Part shown: piece by piece, positions 1 to 10,300 of the stretch
Layout of the letters: every line of letters starts with the position of its first letter
Numbering within the stretch: the first letter of the stretch is position 1
Assembly (NCBI GenBank): GCA_964613485.1
Contig: CAZTHB010000003.1
Coordinates: 1-47,449 of the forward strand
Direction of reading: 5' to 3'
DNA: 47,449 nt
Source: JADZGC01 sp964613485
Lineage (GTDB): Bacteria > Patescibacteriota > Saccharimonadia > CAILAD01 > GCA-016700035
Translations under genes and position numbers: made by a program
The notes under the pieces: generated by a model
The model's database searches: none
What the model was told of the DNA's origin: nothing
The model's input: only the letters and a program-made list of their open reading frames with translations

Positions 1-170
1 ACTACCGCTCGCTTATCGATTTTCTTTGATATTACTACTGCCGCCCTTGTCTGCTGCAGACTGCTCTTTAGCGTATAAATCTTAAGATGTTGAGTGCGCC
101 AAGACTGCCCGCGCTTCAGTATGCGGACAATATCTCGATTATTTCGCAGGCGCTGTTGACGCGCTAGCAT
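1..170 (-). CDS. rnpA: Ribonuclease P protein component, C-terminus cut by the window edge
   Basis: Protein subunit of RNase P, which binds the catalytic RNA and helps trim the 5' leader of pre-tRNA. The start is the ATG at 170, preceded by GGAGGGG on the minus strand. The visible N-terminus reads MLARQQRLRNNRDIVRILKR and continues to VVISKKIDKRAVV, which matches the family pattern of an RLR...D start followed by the VSKK...A segment before the RNR box. The RNR box itself lies outside the window. The gene begins 12 bases after rpmH ends, the usual rpmH-rnpA order next to dnaA. Partial because it runs off position 1. Confidence 0.85.
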   Translation of the reverse strand, partial: MLARQQRLRNNRDIVRILKRGQSWRTQHLKIYTLKSSLQQTRAAVVISKKIDKRAV

Positions 171-181
171 TCCCCTCCTAA

Positions 182-316
182 CTAAATAGCCACGCGGGCG
201 CGACCCTTAAGTCGGCGGCGCTTTAAGACGGCTCGACCAACTCGGGTCTTCATACGTGCCATAAAGCCATGCACTCGCTGTCGGCGGCGTTTCTTTGGCT
301 GATGAGTTCGTTTCAT
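182..316 (-). CDS. rpmH: 50S ribosomal protein L34
   Basis: A 44-residue, extremely basic protein of the large ribosomal subunit. It starts MKRTHQPKKRRRQRVHGF and contains the family signature GFMARMKTRVGRAVLKRRR; length and sequence are typical of L34. It is divergent from dnaA and is followed by rnpA, the conserved bacterial arrangement at the origin. The intergenic stretch up to dnaA (317-480) carries DnaA boxes. Confidence 0.95.
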   Translation of the reverse strand: MKRTHQPKKRRRQRVHGFMARMKTRVGRAVLKRRRLKGRARVAI

Positions 317-373
317 ATCCGACGTATTATACCTGTAGATACCCTGTTTTGGCAACCCCCTGATGCATTTATA

Positions 374-448
374 TTTTCCACATATCCACAGATATTCATA
401 AAATTGGGGATACTCTGTGGATAAAGCCTTGGCAAACCCTGTGGATAA
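374..448. promoter_or_regulatory. DnaA-box cluster upstream of dnaA
   Basis: Two exact copies of the DnaA box (TGTGGATAA, reverse of TTATCCACA) lie at 416-424 and 440-448. Two near copies, TTTTCCACA at 374-382 and ATATCCACA at 382-390, lie just before. The cluster sits between rpmH and dnaA in AT-rich DNA. It may act in dnaA autoregulation, as half of a bipartite origin together with the dnaA-dnaN gap, or both. Confidence 0.75.
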
Positions 449-480
449 GTATTAATATAGGTGTAACAAAGGAGGTGGGG

Positions 481-1890
481 GTGAATGTGAACACGCCAAA
501 CCCAGACCTGGGTTCGGTATGGCAGCGCGTATTAGGAGAGCTTGAAGTATCGGTTACAAGCCATAGCTTTAAGACTTTTCTTCAGCCAACTGAGCTAATA
601 CAGATTTCAACAGACGGCACTGAGGCTACTTTATCTGTACCAAACCCGTTTTCAAGCGCCCAAATTAAGGCTCGCTTCGAGGCGACAATTATTGACTTAC
701 TCCATACACACTTCCCTGCGCTCGCCAAGCTCAGCTATAAGGTTATACAGGCCCCGCGTAAGAAAGCACACTCACAGCCAGAGTCACTTTTCGCGCAAGG
801 CAATCCATCGGATCAGAGTGAATCATCTCAACCGCAGGCCAATATCTTCGATAAGCAAAATCACCTCCTCAGTAGATATAACTTCCAAAACTTCGTTGTT
901 GGTTCGTCTAATCGTCTCGCCTACTCAGCCGGCCAGCTCGTCGCTGAGAAGCCAGGCACAAACTATAATCCACTCTTTCTCTATGGCCCTGCTGGGGTGG
1001 GTAAAACTCACCTTATGTGGGCGATGTATGGTGAGATCAAACGACTTAATCCAGATCTCGAACTACTCTATATAACCATCGAAGAATTCTATAAGACATT
1101 TGTTGATTCCGTCCGCAAGTCTGAGGCATTCACCAATAAGTACCGAGAAGTCGATGTACTCTTCGTTGATGATATTCAGTTTATTAAGAAGAAAGAAACA
1201 ACGCAGGAAGAATTCTTCCATACATTCAATAGTCTCCACCAAGCTAATAAGCAAATTGTCATCTGCTCGGATCGACCGCCAAAGGAGATCCCCGAGCTTG
1301 AAGAGCGCCTTCGCAGTCGTTTCGAGTGGGGCATGGTCGTCGATATGCAGCCGCCAGACCTAGAAACTCGTGTCGCAATTATTCAATCTAAGGCGGAGAC
1401 GAAACGTTTTTCTATTACGATGGAAGTTGCTGAGGCTATTGCCGAGAAGATATCTGCCAATATCCGTGAACTTGAAGGAGGTTTTAATCGTGTACTTATG
1501 TACTGTGAGCTACATAATCTACCCGCTACTATCGAGGTGGTCGAGGAGGTGCTTGGTAAAACACAAGCTACACAGCGCAGTCGCAAGATGAGTCCGAAGC
1601 AAGTTATCTCGGAAGTAGCGCGCTACTACGGCGTTAGTATCGAGGATATTCTTGGGAAAAAGCGTAGTAAAGACATCGTAATGCCACGACAAATAACTAT
1701 GTATCTCCTCCGTAGTGAGCTCGACTTATCCTTCCCTCAGATCGGATCTCACCTAGGTGGACGTGACCACACAACCATCATGTATGGCTACGAAAAAATC
1801 GAGTCACTCGTAACGAAAAAAGATGATATTCTGCGCGATATACAAGACGTTCGCCAGCGCATAATTCAAGAAAGGGCTTTTAGTTCATGA
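481..1890 (+). CDS. dnaA: Chromosomal replication initiator protein DnaA
   Basis: AAA+ ATPase that binds DnaA boxes and opens the origin. The protein is 469 residues from the GTG at 481, chosen because AAAGGAGG at 468-475 lies 5 bases upstream; GTG codons at 475 and 487 are alternatives. Domain I occupies about residues 1-85 and is followed by a polar linker. Domain III carries Walker A GPAGVGKT near residue 170 and Walker B VLFVDDIQF near 225. Domain IV has the helix-turn-helix with GGRDHTTIMYG near 425. Length and order are normal. It is flanked by DnaA boxes and followed by dnaN and recF, so this is the origin region. Confidence 0.98.
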   Translation: MNVNTPNPDLGSVWQRVLGELEVSVTSHSFKTFLQPTELIQISTDGTEATLSVPNPFSSAQIKARFEATIIDLLHTHFPALAKLSYKVIQAPRKKAHSQPESLFAQGNPSDQSESSQPQANIFDKQNHLLSRYNFQNFVVGSSNRLAYSAGQLVAEKPGTNYNPLFLYGPAGVGKTHLMWAMYGEIKRLNPDLELLYITIEEFYKTFVDSVRKSEAFTNKYREVDVLFVDDIQFIKKKETTQEEFFHTFNSLHQANKQIVICSDRPPKEIPELEERLRSRFEWGMVVDMQPPDLETRVAIIQSKAETKRFSITMEVAEAIAEKISANIRELEGGFNRVLMYCELHNLPATIEVVEEVLGKTQATQRSRKMSPKQVISEVARYYGVSIEDILGKKRSKDIVMPRQITMYLLRSELDLSFPQIGSHLGGRDHTTIMYGYEKIESLVTKKDDILRDIQDVRQRIIQERAFSS

Positions 1891-2242
1891 TGCCTTTACC
1901 TCGAGAAAGAGGTTCGGTTTTTGTCCACAGTTCTGTGGATAACATGGGGAAAGGTCTGCGGAAAAAGTTGTGGGTTAATCGTGGAGGAGTTGTAGAAAAC
2001 CTATGGAAGAACTGCGGACAACCAGGTAGTTTTACACAACCACTTCCAGCTCTCCCCAATAACCCACAAAACTCTCCTCACGCTCTCCCCGAAGTTATGC
2101 TCGCTCTCTCCACACCCACAGCCACAAACCCTCTCGATTTAATCAAGCTATTATTGGGCTTATCCCCGCTATCCACACAGCCCAATACCACCACTACCAT
2201 TAATATATATAAGAATTAAAGAACAAGGGGAATTGTAGAAAA
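1891..2242. other. Probable replication origin (dnaA-dnaN intergenic region)
   Basis: A 352-base gap without a convincing gene. It holds an exact DnaA box TGTGGATAA at 1934-1942 facing the near copy TTGTCCACA at 1921-1929, and another near copy CTATCCACA at 2169-2177. Further degenerate boxes are visible (TGTGGGTTAA near 1970, CTTATCCCC near 2159). The right end becomes AT-rich (2195-2220), suitable for unwinding. An open frame over 1887-2219 is compositional and was not called. Confidence 0.7.
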
Positions 2243-3352
2243 ATGAAACTATCACTCACACAAGACAAGTTTGCAAAAGCCATTAATGTGGTGGGGAGAG
2301 TTGTAGGATCACGATCAAGTTTACCGATCTTGGCAAACATCCTTCTAGATGCAAAAGATAATACACTGACGCTATCAGCCACAAATCTCGAGATAGCACT
2401 AACCGTCTCACTTCCCTGCAAGGTAGAGCAACCGGGCAGTACGTCAGTACCAGCTCGTTTATTAAGTGAAGTAGTGCAAGGATTACAGAGCGACAAGTTA
2501 CAGCTAGTAAGTGATGGAGATAAGCTTGAGGTGTCTGCAGCTCACACGCAAGCCAGTTTGCAAGGAATATCAAGTGAAGAATTTCCAGCTATTCCTACTG
2601 TGGATGCTAAGCAGTCCATTTCACTCCAAGGACAACTACTCAAAGACTTACTGGAACGCGTATCAAAGGCAGCGTCTCTTGATGAGTCACGCCCTGTACT
2701 TGCAGGAGTTTATGTACATACCGATGAATCAACCTTAACCATGGCAGCTACGGACAGTTACCGTTTGGCTGAGGAAAAGGTTGTTCTCAAGGACCTCCCC
2801 TCTTTTCAGTCGATCTTACCGATCCGCACTGTACAAGAAGTTATACGATTGATTAATCCGGAGGAGCAGGCTGATGTTGAACTTGTTGTGGGTGAGAGTG
2901 AGATCAAATTTACTTCTGGTGATGTAACGCTCATTTCTCGGCTCATAGAAGGAAGCTTTCCAAACTATGCACAAATTATCCCTAGTGACTCAAAGACTAC
3001 CCTCGTTTGCCGGCGAGATGAGTTGATGTCTGCCGCGAAATTGGCGGGTGTCTTTGCGCGCGAGAGCGCCCATACGGTGCGCGTCACAGTTGAGGATGGG
3101 CTCATGAAGATTTACGCAGAAGCAGCTCAAGTCGGTCAGAATACCTCAGAAGTGCCGATCGAGCTGAAGGGTGAACCAACCGAAATATCACTTAATGCAC
3201 GGTTTTTACTCGATGCTCTCAGTGCATATAGTGAGCCGCAAGTTGAGATTAAGCTCAACGAAAAGCTTGATCCATGCGTGCTCGTTCCTCTAGATATGCA
3301 GGGTAAGGCACAGCAGCATAGCCTACATTTAATCATGCCGCTCCGCAGCTAG
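2243..3352 (+). CDS. dnaN: DNA polymerase III beta subunit (sliding clamp)
   Basis: Ring-shaped processivity clamp for DNA polymerase III. It has 369 residues, the usual length for three repeated clamp domains. The N-terminus MKLSLTQDKFAKAINVVGRV and the internal segments VLAGVYVHTDESTLTMAATDSYRLAEE and LVPLDMQGKAQQHSLHLIMPLR (C-terminal clamp motif) are diagnostic. It starts at the ATG behind AAGGGGAA, with a rather long spacing of about 13 bases. recF follows 7 bases after the stop. Confidence 0.97.
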   Translation: MKLSLTQDKFAKAINVVGRVVGSRSSLPILANILLDAKDNTLTLSATNLEIALTVSLPCKVEQPGSTSVPARLLSEVVQGLQSDKLQLVSDGDKLEVSAAHTQASLQGISSEEFPAIPTVDAKQSISLQGQLLKDLLERVSKAASLDESRPVLAGVYVHTDESTLTMAATDSYRLAEEKVVLKDLPSFQSILPIRTVQEVIRLINPEEQADVELVVGESEIKFTSGDVTLISRLIEGSFPNYAQIIPSDSKTTLVCRRDELMSAAKLAGVFARESAHTVRVTVEDGLMKIYAEAAQVGQNTSEVPIELKGEPTEISLNARFLLDALSAYSEPQVEIKLNEKLDPCVLVPLDMQGKAQQHSLHLIMPLRS

Positions 3353-3359
3353 ACCACTG

Positions 3360-4412
3360 ATGCTTAAACGGCTGCACCTTACTCATTTTCGCTCGTATGA
3401 CCAGCTTACATTGGATCTTGAGGGCCAGGTAATGGTTATTCTAGGGCCGAACGCTACAGGGAAGACAAATATCCTTGAGGCTGTGTATGTGGCGGCAACT
3501 GGCCAGTCATTTCGAGGAGATGATATAGCCCTCACTACTGATCATCAGGGCGGCTATCGCGTGGACGCACAGTATGATGACGAGATGGTATCGGTAGTAT
3601 TTAGGGCGGAGCCGCGAAGGCAGAAGCGCTTTTTGCGGAATGAAGTGGGTATTAGTCGTCACTCATTACTTGGACTTCATCCTGTAGTACTTTTTGAGCC
3701 TGGCGACCTCGTATTGTTGAGCGGCTCCCCTTCTCTGCGCCGACATTATCTAGATATGGTTTTAGCCCAGACTAGCGAACAGTATCGACGTTCCCTTATC
3801 TTATACAGAAGACTTATTAAGCAGCGCAATGCCCTACTGTATCGCAATAAGCGTAACTCGATATATCAACTCGAAGATCAGTTATTTATACTCGATACTC
3901 AACTCACAGAACCTACAGAGGTAATATATACTCAACGTCGTGATCTCCTAGCATGGCTGGAGCCGCAACTACGCACCTATGAAGAGCATATAGCCGGAGA
4001 TAACGCAGAGCTTACGATTCAGTACTTAGAGCGCTCTAGCGATATGCTACGTAAGCTACATGGCGCACACGAGCGTGACATACTAGTCGGTACGACTACC
4101 GTGGGCCCACATCGTGAAGACTGGCAGGTGTATCGTGATGGCGGACTCTTTCATGACACAGCCTCACGTGGTGAAAATAGGACGGCGCTTTTGGCGCTCA
4201 AGTTATGTGAAGTGCAGTACATACAGGAGCAGCGCGATGGAATTACCCCTATTCTTTTACTTGATGACGTATTCAGTGAGCTTGATGAGTCTAGGCGCCA
4301 CTTACTCGTAGATGTGTTGCGTGATGTGCAGACCATTATCACGACCACTGATATAGATAAGCGGCTTGATCTACCTGCTCAGACCTTAGATCTTACAAGG
4401 AGGACAATATGA
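3360..4412 (+). CDS. recF: DNA replication and repair protein RecF
   Basis: SMC-like ATPase that helps load RecA at gaps. It has 350 residues, close to the family norm. Walker A GPNATGKTNILEAV lies near residue 30, the ABC-type signature region around DTASRGENRTALLALKL near 265, and Walker B PILLLDDVFSELDESRR near 300. It starts 7 bases after dnaN with no separate promoter, and its TGA overlaps the ATG of the next gene (ATGA), so the two are translationally coupled. Confidence 0.96.
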   Translation: MLKRLHLTHFRSYDQLTLDLEGQVMVILGPNATGKTNILEAVYVAATGQSFRGDDIALTTDHQGGYRVDAQYDDEMVSVVFRAEPRRQKRFLRNEVGISRHSLLGLHPVVLFEPGDLVLLSGSPSLRRHYLDMVLAQTSEQYRRSLILYRRLIKQRNALLYRNKRNSIYQLEDQLFILDTQLTEPTEVIYTQRRDLLAWLEPQLRTYEEHIAGDNAELTIQYLERSSDMLRKLHGAHERDILVGTTTVGPHREDWQVYRDGGLFHDTASRGENRTALLALKLCEVQYIQEQRDGITPILLLDDVFSELDESRRHLLVDVLRDVQTIITTTDIDKRLDLPAQTLDLTRRTI

Positions 4413-4684
4413 GCTTTGAGCGACTTGGTGATGCGATGGCATATAAGAACTTCGAGCAGCACGACGATCTGATGGGTTTCTTTGAACAAGTCCGCAAAGT
4501 TATTCTCAAGCAAGCCCATGTGGAAGTTGAGACGGTTCGGTATAAGAATAATGTAGTAGGCGTAACGGTCGGGACTTCGACTGAAGCAAGTGAGATTCGC
4601 TTACGCCATATTCAGATTGAGCGTACACTTAGGAAGATGACCGGGCGCGAGATCATGCGGGTGACAGTGCGAGTTACTGGCTGA
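4409..4684 (+). CDS. DUF721 / DciA-like small protein
   Basis: A 91-residue protein overlapping the end of recF by four bases, with AAGGAGG upstream. The sequence (LMGFFEQVRKVILKQAHVE, then GVTVGTSTEASEIRLRHIQI) resembles the DUF721/DciA family, known in other bacteria to help load the replicative helicase, and the dnaA-dnaN-recF-DUF721 order is a common context. The family call rests on size, fold-like pattern and position rather than a crisp motif. It converges with the next gene, overlapping it by 11 bases. Confidence 0.6.
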   Translation: MSFERLGDAMAYKNFEQHDDLMGFFEQVRKVILKQAHVEVETVRYKNNVVGVTVGTSTEASEIRLRHIQIERTLRKMTGREIMRVTVRVTG

Positions 4685-5477
4685 TAGTCTCAGGATCTTC
4701 CTGTTGAGGCACATACCCAACAGGAAATTCACTTCGAAGCTCAATCTCAGAGTACTGGAGTACGTACTTCGTGATGTCAATCTGTTTATCTTTGAGATAT
4801 TTGAGCGCCTCGGTGCGATATTGACGTATCATATTTCGATAGTCTGTCATTTCGACTGCTGTAGCCGGCATTGCATTATCGCCAGGCTCGAAGAATTTCA
4901 TTGTTATCGTTATAGTTGCAGGAAGCTCCATATTTTCTGGTGGAAAAACATACGACATTTTATACGTGCTTGTTTCGTATGGTAGGACCTTAACTATTGG
5001 ATCTTCTGGAGTAGTTTCCCCTTCGAGTGAGTACTCATCATAAAGCCTCTTCTCCTCGTCAGACATCTGATTATATCCAACATCTTTCATGCGTAAGGTA
5101 AAGACCTCACTAAAGATATTCCCTTTTGTGGATCTAATATTACGCAATGTAAGTTTGTAGTTACCTGTTTTTGGGATAGTACTAAAATCTATTTTGATCT
5201 GCCTGCCATCAGCAGTTAATTTTATCTGACTATCGAAATCTACTTCTGCAATTGATTTATTTTCTTTCAAGAAAGACTTATTGATAGCCTCGCTGTCCAG
5301 GTCTTCGTTAAAGGTTAGTCGCATGGTTCCGAGAGTGTTTGGGAAGCGATTAATGTCGGGTGTTATCCTTATTGCGTGGAAACGTAGATTATAGTAGAGC
5401 GCAACACCAATAATGACAACGAGAGTGAATACCCCCAAGAGTATAAGTCTGCGCGTCTGAGCAGTATCTAGTTGCAT
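4674..5477 (-). CDS. Membrane-anchored protein with a bacterial Ig-like domain
   Basis: A 267-residue protein with one N-terminal membrane helix (about 11-30, RLILLGVFTLVVIIGVALYY) and the rest outside the membrane. Residues about 36-120 (IRITPDINRFPNTLGTMRLTFNEDLD to LTLRNIRSTKGNIF) resemble the SbsA/Big_5 type Ig-like domain seen in surface proteins. The second half is not recognised. It is the last gene of the minus-strand T4SS/envelope operon, 17 bases after the M23 gene, so a structural role at the envelope is likely. No catalytic motif is visible. Confidence 0.7.
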   Translation of the reverse strand: MQLDTAQTRRLILLGVFTLVVIIGVALYYNLRFHAIRITPDINRFPNTLGTMRLTFNEDLDSEAINKSFLKENKSIAEVDFDSQIKLTADGRQIKIDFSTIPKTGNYKLTLRNIRSTKGNIFSEVFTLRMKDVGYNQMSDEEKRLYDEYSLEGETTPEDPIVKVLPYETSTYKMSYVFPPENMELPATITITMKFFEPGDNAMPATAVEMTDYRNMIRQYRTEALKYLKDKQIDITKYVLQYSEIELRSEFPVGYVPQQEDPETISQ

Positions 5478-5494
5478 TATCTATCCTCCAATCC

Positions 5495-7363
5495 TTATGG
5501 TAATTTCATGTAGCTATCGTAAAGACCCTTGGGTAGCTGTATCTTATCGCTCCCAGCCTGGAAGAGAGCTTGATTTGCTGCAGGGCAGCTTTCTCGCTTA
5601 CAGCCAATCCGTCTATTCGTGGTATTTGCGTCTATATGTAGATGGGGCGTGCCACAGCCTTCACTCGGAACACCAACATAACCAATAATCTGGCCTTCGG
5701 TAATCGTGTCACCTACTTTTACGATAGTATTCGCTATCGAGAGATGTAGGTATGCTACCGTCACACCAATTTGATCGTTATAGACTGATATTAATCTCCC
5801 TGGGCACTTATCAGTACTAACACCAACTACTCTACCAGCAAGGATAGCCAATACGGGAGTACCTGGGTCTGCCATGATGTCGTGTGCAGCATATGGATGT
5901 CCACCTTGACTCATGATGCCATTCTTAAACTGACCTCCGTTTAACTGAGTCATTCGTGCTTTGGTGGTTTGAAGCGGGAAACCTACGAATGACCCTGATA
6001 TCCCACCTGCAACAGGCGTAGTGGATGTTGGACTACAATTAATATTTGCGGGTAAAGGAGTGGCGCCTCCGACACCACCTCCGTAGAGGTCAAGTATCTG
6101 CTGTCCAAAAGATGCTCGTTTCTGTTTTGCTCCTTCACTTTGATCTGCGGGTCTTTCGAATTTCGTCATAAAGACATCAGATGCTGATCTAAGGTCTGGG
6201 GCGCGGAGGATCGCGTCATATACGCTACGATAACCACCGGTCAGTTCCTTCATTAGGTAGTCGAGCTGCAGCCCGATGTCACCCTGGATCGTCATTCCTC
6301 GACTATTTGCAAAATCAACTAAGCCTTGCTGGCGACCCCTGGACGTCCACTGGGCTATACCGTAGCCAGTCTTATTATCTACAGTAATAGTATCTCTGTC
6401 CCCAGACGGAGTAGGGGTGCTCTGGACTCGCTTAGGATTTACTCCTGACTCGGCCATTAGGTTTCCAAGGATGCCGGCAGATTGTTGGGGTGTAAAGCCC
6501 TTACTTATAAAGTAGTTGAGCGCAATTTGCTTGTTATTATCCCCGGTCAGTGTGGTGTCCGCAGGGATTACACTACTCGTTGGGCACGTACAACTTGAGG
6601 ATGACGTCGAGAGACTTAGTCCGATAGTAGCTGCGAACAAGTCAGACAAAGCCTGGTAACCTGCAGGTTCCTCATGTATTCCATCGCTCGCAAAGCCAAC
6701 CGCAGGATTTCCTAGGCCGGTATATATTTTTGCGTCACCATTGGGGTAGTGTAGATTGAAGCGACTAATAACATTCGTGCCTTCTTTTGAAGCCTGATCA
6801 TATATGGCTGAATTTGTTTGCGCCCCATTTACAAGCGCAGCTTTTTCTTCAGATACCCCTACATCCATGAAGTAGATTGTTACGTCTGGGTTTGCGCCAT
6901 TAATAATGTTGACGATGTTTTGTAGATTCGTAGCGAAATCGGGCTCTGTGTTTGTGCCAAGTTCTATGGCTACTATATCTGATCCTTGAATAATATCGAT
7001 ATCTGCCTGTATTGCTTCTATGCCAGATGTTTTCTCAGTCAACCCCTTTCCAGTAATTGACCTACCGGGGTCAACATTAATATTTGCTGTAATGTTTTTT
7101 GCACTCAATGTGGTCTCTAAACCTGCAGTTACCATTCCTTCACCTATCGAATCACCTATAAAATACAGCGACGTCTTACCATCTGCTCCACCACTGCTCT
7201 GTATCGCGCAGCCTACTTCCGCACTTTCGTCATAAAATGGGTAGCGCTCTATGTTTTCGCGTTGATCGCTAATGGCAAGTACAGGGCTGACGATTACGAG
7301 ACAAATCGAGATAGCTAGAGATATGCGCTTCGTGATGTGTAGAAAAAAATTATCGATATTCAT
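5495..7363 (-). CDS. Secreted SGNH hydrolase + phage-type lysozyme + M23 peptidase
   Basis: A 622-residue envelope protein with an N-terminal signal segment (about 13-32). Domains in order: an SGNH-like domain at about 60-255 with the FIGDSIGEG serine block and DGIHEEPAGYQ as the likely Asp-x-x-His block; a phage_tail_lysozyme-like domain at about 275-425 with NYFISKGFTPQQSAGILGNL followed by MAESGVNP; and a C-terminal M23 metallopeptidase at about 475-605 with HDIMADPGTPV, YLHLS and TPHLHIDA. Three wall-active modules in one chain suggest deacylation plus glycan and peptide cutting of peptidoglycan. It sits 1 base from the VanY gene in the T4SS operon, so it probably makes room for the secretion channel or acts on a host wall. 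Confidence 0.85.
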   Translation of the reverse strand: MNIDNFFLHITKRISLAISICLVIVSPVLAISDQRENIERYPFYDESAEVGCAIQSSGGADGKTSLYFIGDSIGEGMVTAGLETTLSAKNITANINVDPGRSITGKGLTEKTSGIEAIQADIDIIQGSDIVAIELGTNTEPDFATNLQNIVNIINGANPDVTIYFMDVGVSEEKAALVNGAQTNSAIYDQASKEGTNVISRFNLHYPNGDAKIYTGLGNPAVGFASDGIHEEPAGYQALSDLFAATIGLSLSTSSSSCTCPTSSVIPADTTLTGDNNKQIALNYFISKGFTPQQSAGILGNLMAESGVNPKRVQSTPTPSGDRDTITVDNKTGYGIAQWTSRGRQQGLVDFANSRGMTIQGDIGLQLDYLMKELTGGYRSVYDAILRAPDLRSASDVFMTKFERPADQSEGAKQKRASFGQQILDLYGGGVGGATPLPANINCSPTSTTPVAGGISGSFVGFPLQTTKARMTQLNGGQFKNGIMSQGGHPYAAHDIMADPGTPVLAILAGRVVGVSTDKCPGRLISVYNDQIGVTVAYLHLSIANTIVKVGDTITEGQIIGYVGVPSEGCGTPHLHIDANTTNRRIGCKRESCPAANQALFQAGSDKIQLPKGLYDSYMKLP

Positions 7364-7364
7364 A

Positions 7365-10300
7365 TTAGTTTCCTGTTACTGACCAGTGCCATGGTTCGCT
7401 CTTCAGGTTCTTAAGACCAAAACGAGCAGCATTTTGTTTCATCCAAGTGAATCCGCTCCCGCTCGAAAAAGGAGATACGTCTGTTTGATTGAAGTCTATC
7501 GCCTCACCATTCTCGTGGTTTGAATTCCCAGGTAACGCTGTTGGTGGACTACAGACTGAGCCGTTGCAGTTTTTATCTCTCAAGAATACCTGTTCGTCGT
7601 AGGAACGGAATCCACTACCTCCGAGCTTAATGCCGGCTGCACTCGCTGCTTCTAGTAAGAGCTTTAGGTTTGCTACGATCGAAACATTCACTGTGATGCC
7701 ACCAACCTCACAGAGACGGATTTGATGCTGAGGTACTTTTCCAGGACCATATTTTGTGGCAATACCTTTATCATTCGTACCGGGTGGGCAAGTGAGGCTA
7801 GAGGTGTCACCTGCACCGCCGATGGGCGCTACTGGACCTTGCGGTGTAAACGATGTAGGGCTCTGCAGGGAGGAGCTTGCATTATAAGACTCATCTTCCT
7901 TAGTTGGATTCGACAGATAGGTAAGGGCATCAGCTTGTAAATTATAGAAGTGGTATGCGCGGTAAATGAACGAAAGTAGCCTGCGGTCGCTTGCGCCGGG
8001 TGTAAAAGTGGAGGTGCTGTTTGCCAGTGGTCCTATAAAGCTCTTCTCGCCTTCTGTAAGTCTATTCGGTGCAGTAATGTCGAATAACTCACGGCAATAG
8101 TTATTGTAGAGGTCAGCTTTTTCGGGCTTTGGATAGAGAAGGTGGAATCGACTCGGGATGTATTCCTTAAAGCAAAGATCCCATTGCGTAAACAGTATTT
8201 GTGCAGGAAAACTATTTTGCTTAAGCTTTTCAACTGTACTGGCAGCCTGAAGTGGATCTAGATCCTTGAAGCCCTCAGGTATTGCAGCGGGGTCTATGCG
8301 GAGTCCATTTATTTCGTAGCTTTCCGCAGCTTGTGCAACATTACTCTTCCCTGTAAGGCTATAAGCCAGAGAGGCCTTACTGCCAATTAAGTTCTTAGCA
8401 GGGCTAAAGAGGTCACCTAATACACCGACGATATTTCCGACGATATTCTTAGGTTTATCGACAAAAGCAACACCTATCCGGCTTGAAACAGATCGAGGAT
8501 TCTTACCATCGAAGAGTCGCCATGCTACTCCCCGTACGGAGTCATTATATAGAGCAAACTGATTGTCGAGTTGTTCTTGTGCGACTGCTCGATTAGCGTC
8601 CAGGAAAGAACCACCCATAGTAGTTGATAGGGCGTTTTTGTATGCTTTCATGCCTATGCTCATACGGTTGAAGTTTTGTGTGCCCTGCTCGATGCCTGAC
8701 GTAGATACGTTTGATTCTATGCGAGCCAGACGAGTAAATAGATCTTCGATAGTAACCTTCTTGGCAGCCTCTTTTATATCTAGCTTCTTACCTTTATTAT
8801 CCTGCGAATAAAAGTCTAGAGTAGCAATTGCTCGCTGATATTTGGGGAAATATGAGTCATAAAATGGATTAATACTAGCGCCATATGCTGCAACCAAGAT
8901 ATTTCCGACAAGCGGATTTTTGATCGATTCTAATACTCGACTAAAGTTCTCGTCATTCAGTACAGATGTACATATGGGGGTTGATCCAAGGATATCAATT
9001 ACTTCCTGGGCGGCAGTAACCGCCTTATCGTTATAGAGAATGCCGCTTCTTTTTGAGTTATTAGGGAGGCCAAGCACTCTCGATGCGGCATCAGAATCAA
9101 GAGCGATTCCTTGCTTCTCTTGAATTACGTCGCGTTTATACTCTTGAGCATTTCCCATCCCAAGTACCTTATAAGAGTCGCCCTTCAACTCACCTATATT
9201 AAGGAATCTTGATCGATTTGTGCTCGCATATGTTTGAGCTTGAAATGCTGACACGGCCTCTGACTGTACTCGAGATTCAACTACCTGCTTATACCTCTCG
9301 ATAGCAGCATCTTCATCCTTCTGAGTGCGTGTATATATTTCGCACATCGCGCGTACAGAAGTGTATTTAGCGACGAATACTTTAGAGGGGTCGGTCGAAT
9401 CTAGGTCAGTTTCGTTCGGAAGGGTGTACATAAACTTAATTGTTTCTGGATCAACACCGCATTCAAGATCATGCTTAGCTTTGTTAACGGCTTTATCGAA
9501 AGTCTTAGGATCCGTGAAATCAAATGTATTTGCACAGTCGCGAACCCCTTCATTTTTTACTTCTTGCTCTGTGTAAAAGAAACTAAAGATGTTTTCGAAG
9601 CACTGCCTATCATCCTTCTGGCATAACTGATTAGGGTTAAGAGAAGCCTTTCTCTCTGCAGTAAAGCCAGTGACACCCTCCCCACTTCGCTCCCATATTC
9701 TCGAGAGTGACTTGTTACGTAAGATATTTGATACCTCGATATCAGATTTACCAGAAAGCTCTGAGGCTCCTTCTGGCGCGGCATACGCATATCTCACCCC
9801 AACTGCTTTATTTACCCCCTCGCGCACGAATTTTGAGCGCATGATCGTGTTGAAGATCGGATAAACATTATCGAGACAATTAGCTCGTGCGATTCCTTGT
9901 AGGTCTTGGCCGGGGTTATCTTTTAGTTCAACCCGTGTTACTACACTCCTCTTAGTGCCGTCAGGCGCTACGACTTCTTGCGTAACTACATTACAAGCGG
10001 AGTAGTTTGAGAGAGTTTGAAACTTAGACTTTTCCCAATCGATCTTAGATAGTTTGTAGGCATATGTGCCGGCGGCAGGCATCGAGCTAGGGTTGTATGT
10101 ACCGGTCGCAGCCTGCGCTGAATTACCAGAGCTTGTCGGTACCTCATAGGCTAGTTTACTTGCTCCGCCGTTCTCGATCACGGTATTCATGCCGAATCCT
10201 AGGGTATTACCTACGGTCTTGATACCAAGTAGAAGTGCTTGTGCAGGGTGCTCCCAGAAGAAAATGATCAGTATAAAAGGAATTACAAAAATAAACATCT

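Noticed and set aside
1887..2219. Open frame of 110 codons between dnaA and dnaN
   Set aside because: It overlaps the DnaA-box cluster, has repetitive low-information sequence and no ribosome site; origin DNA explains it better.
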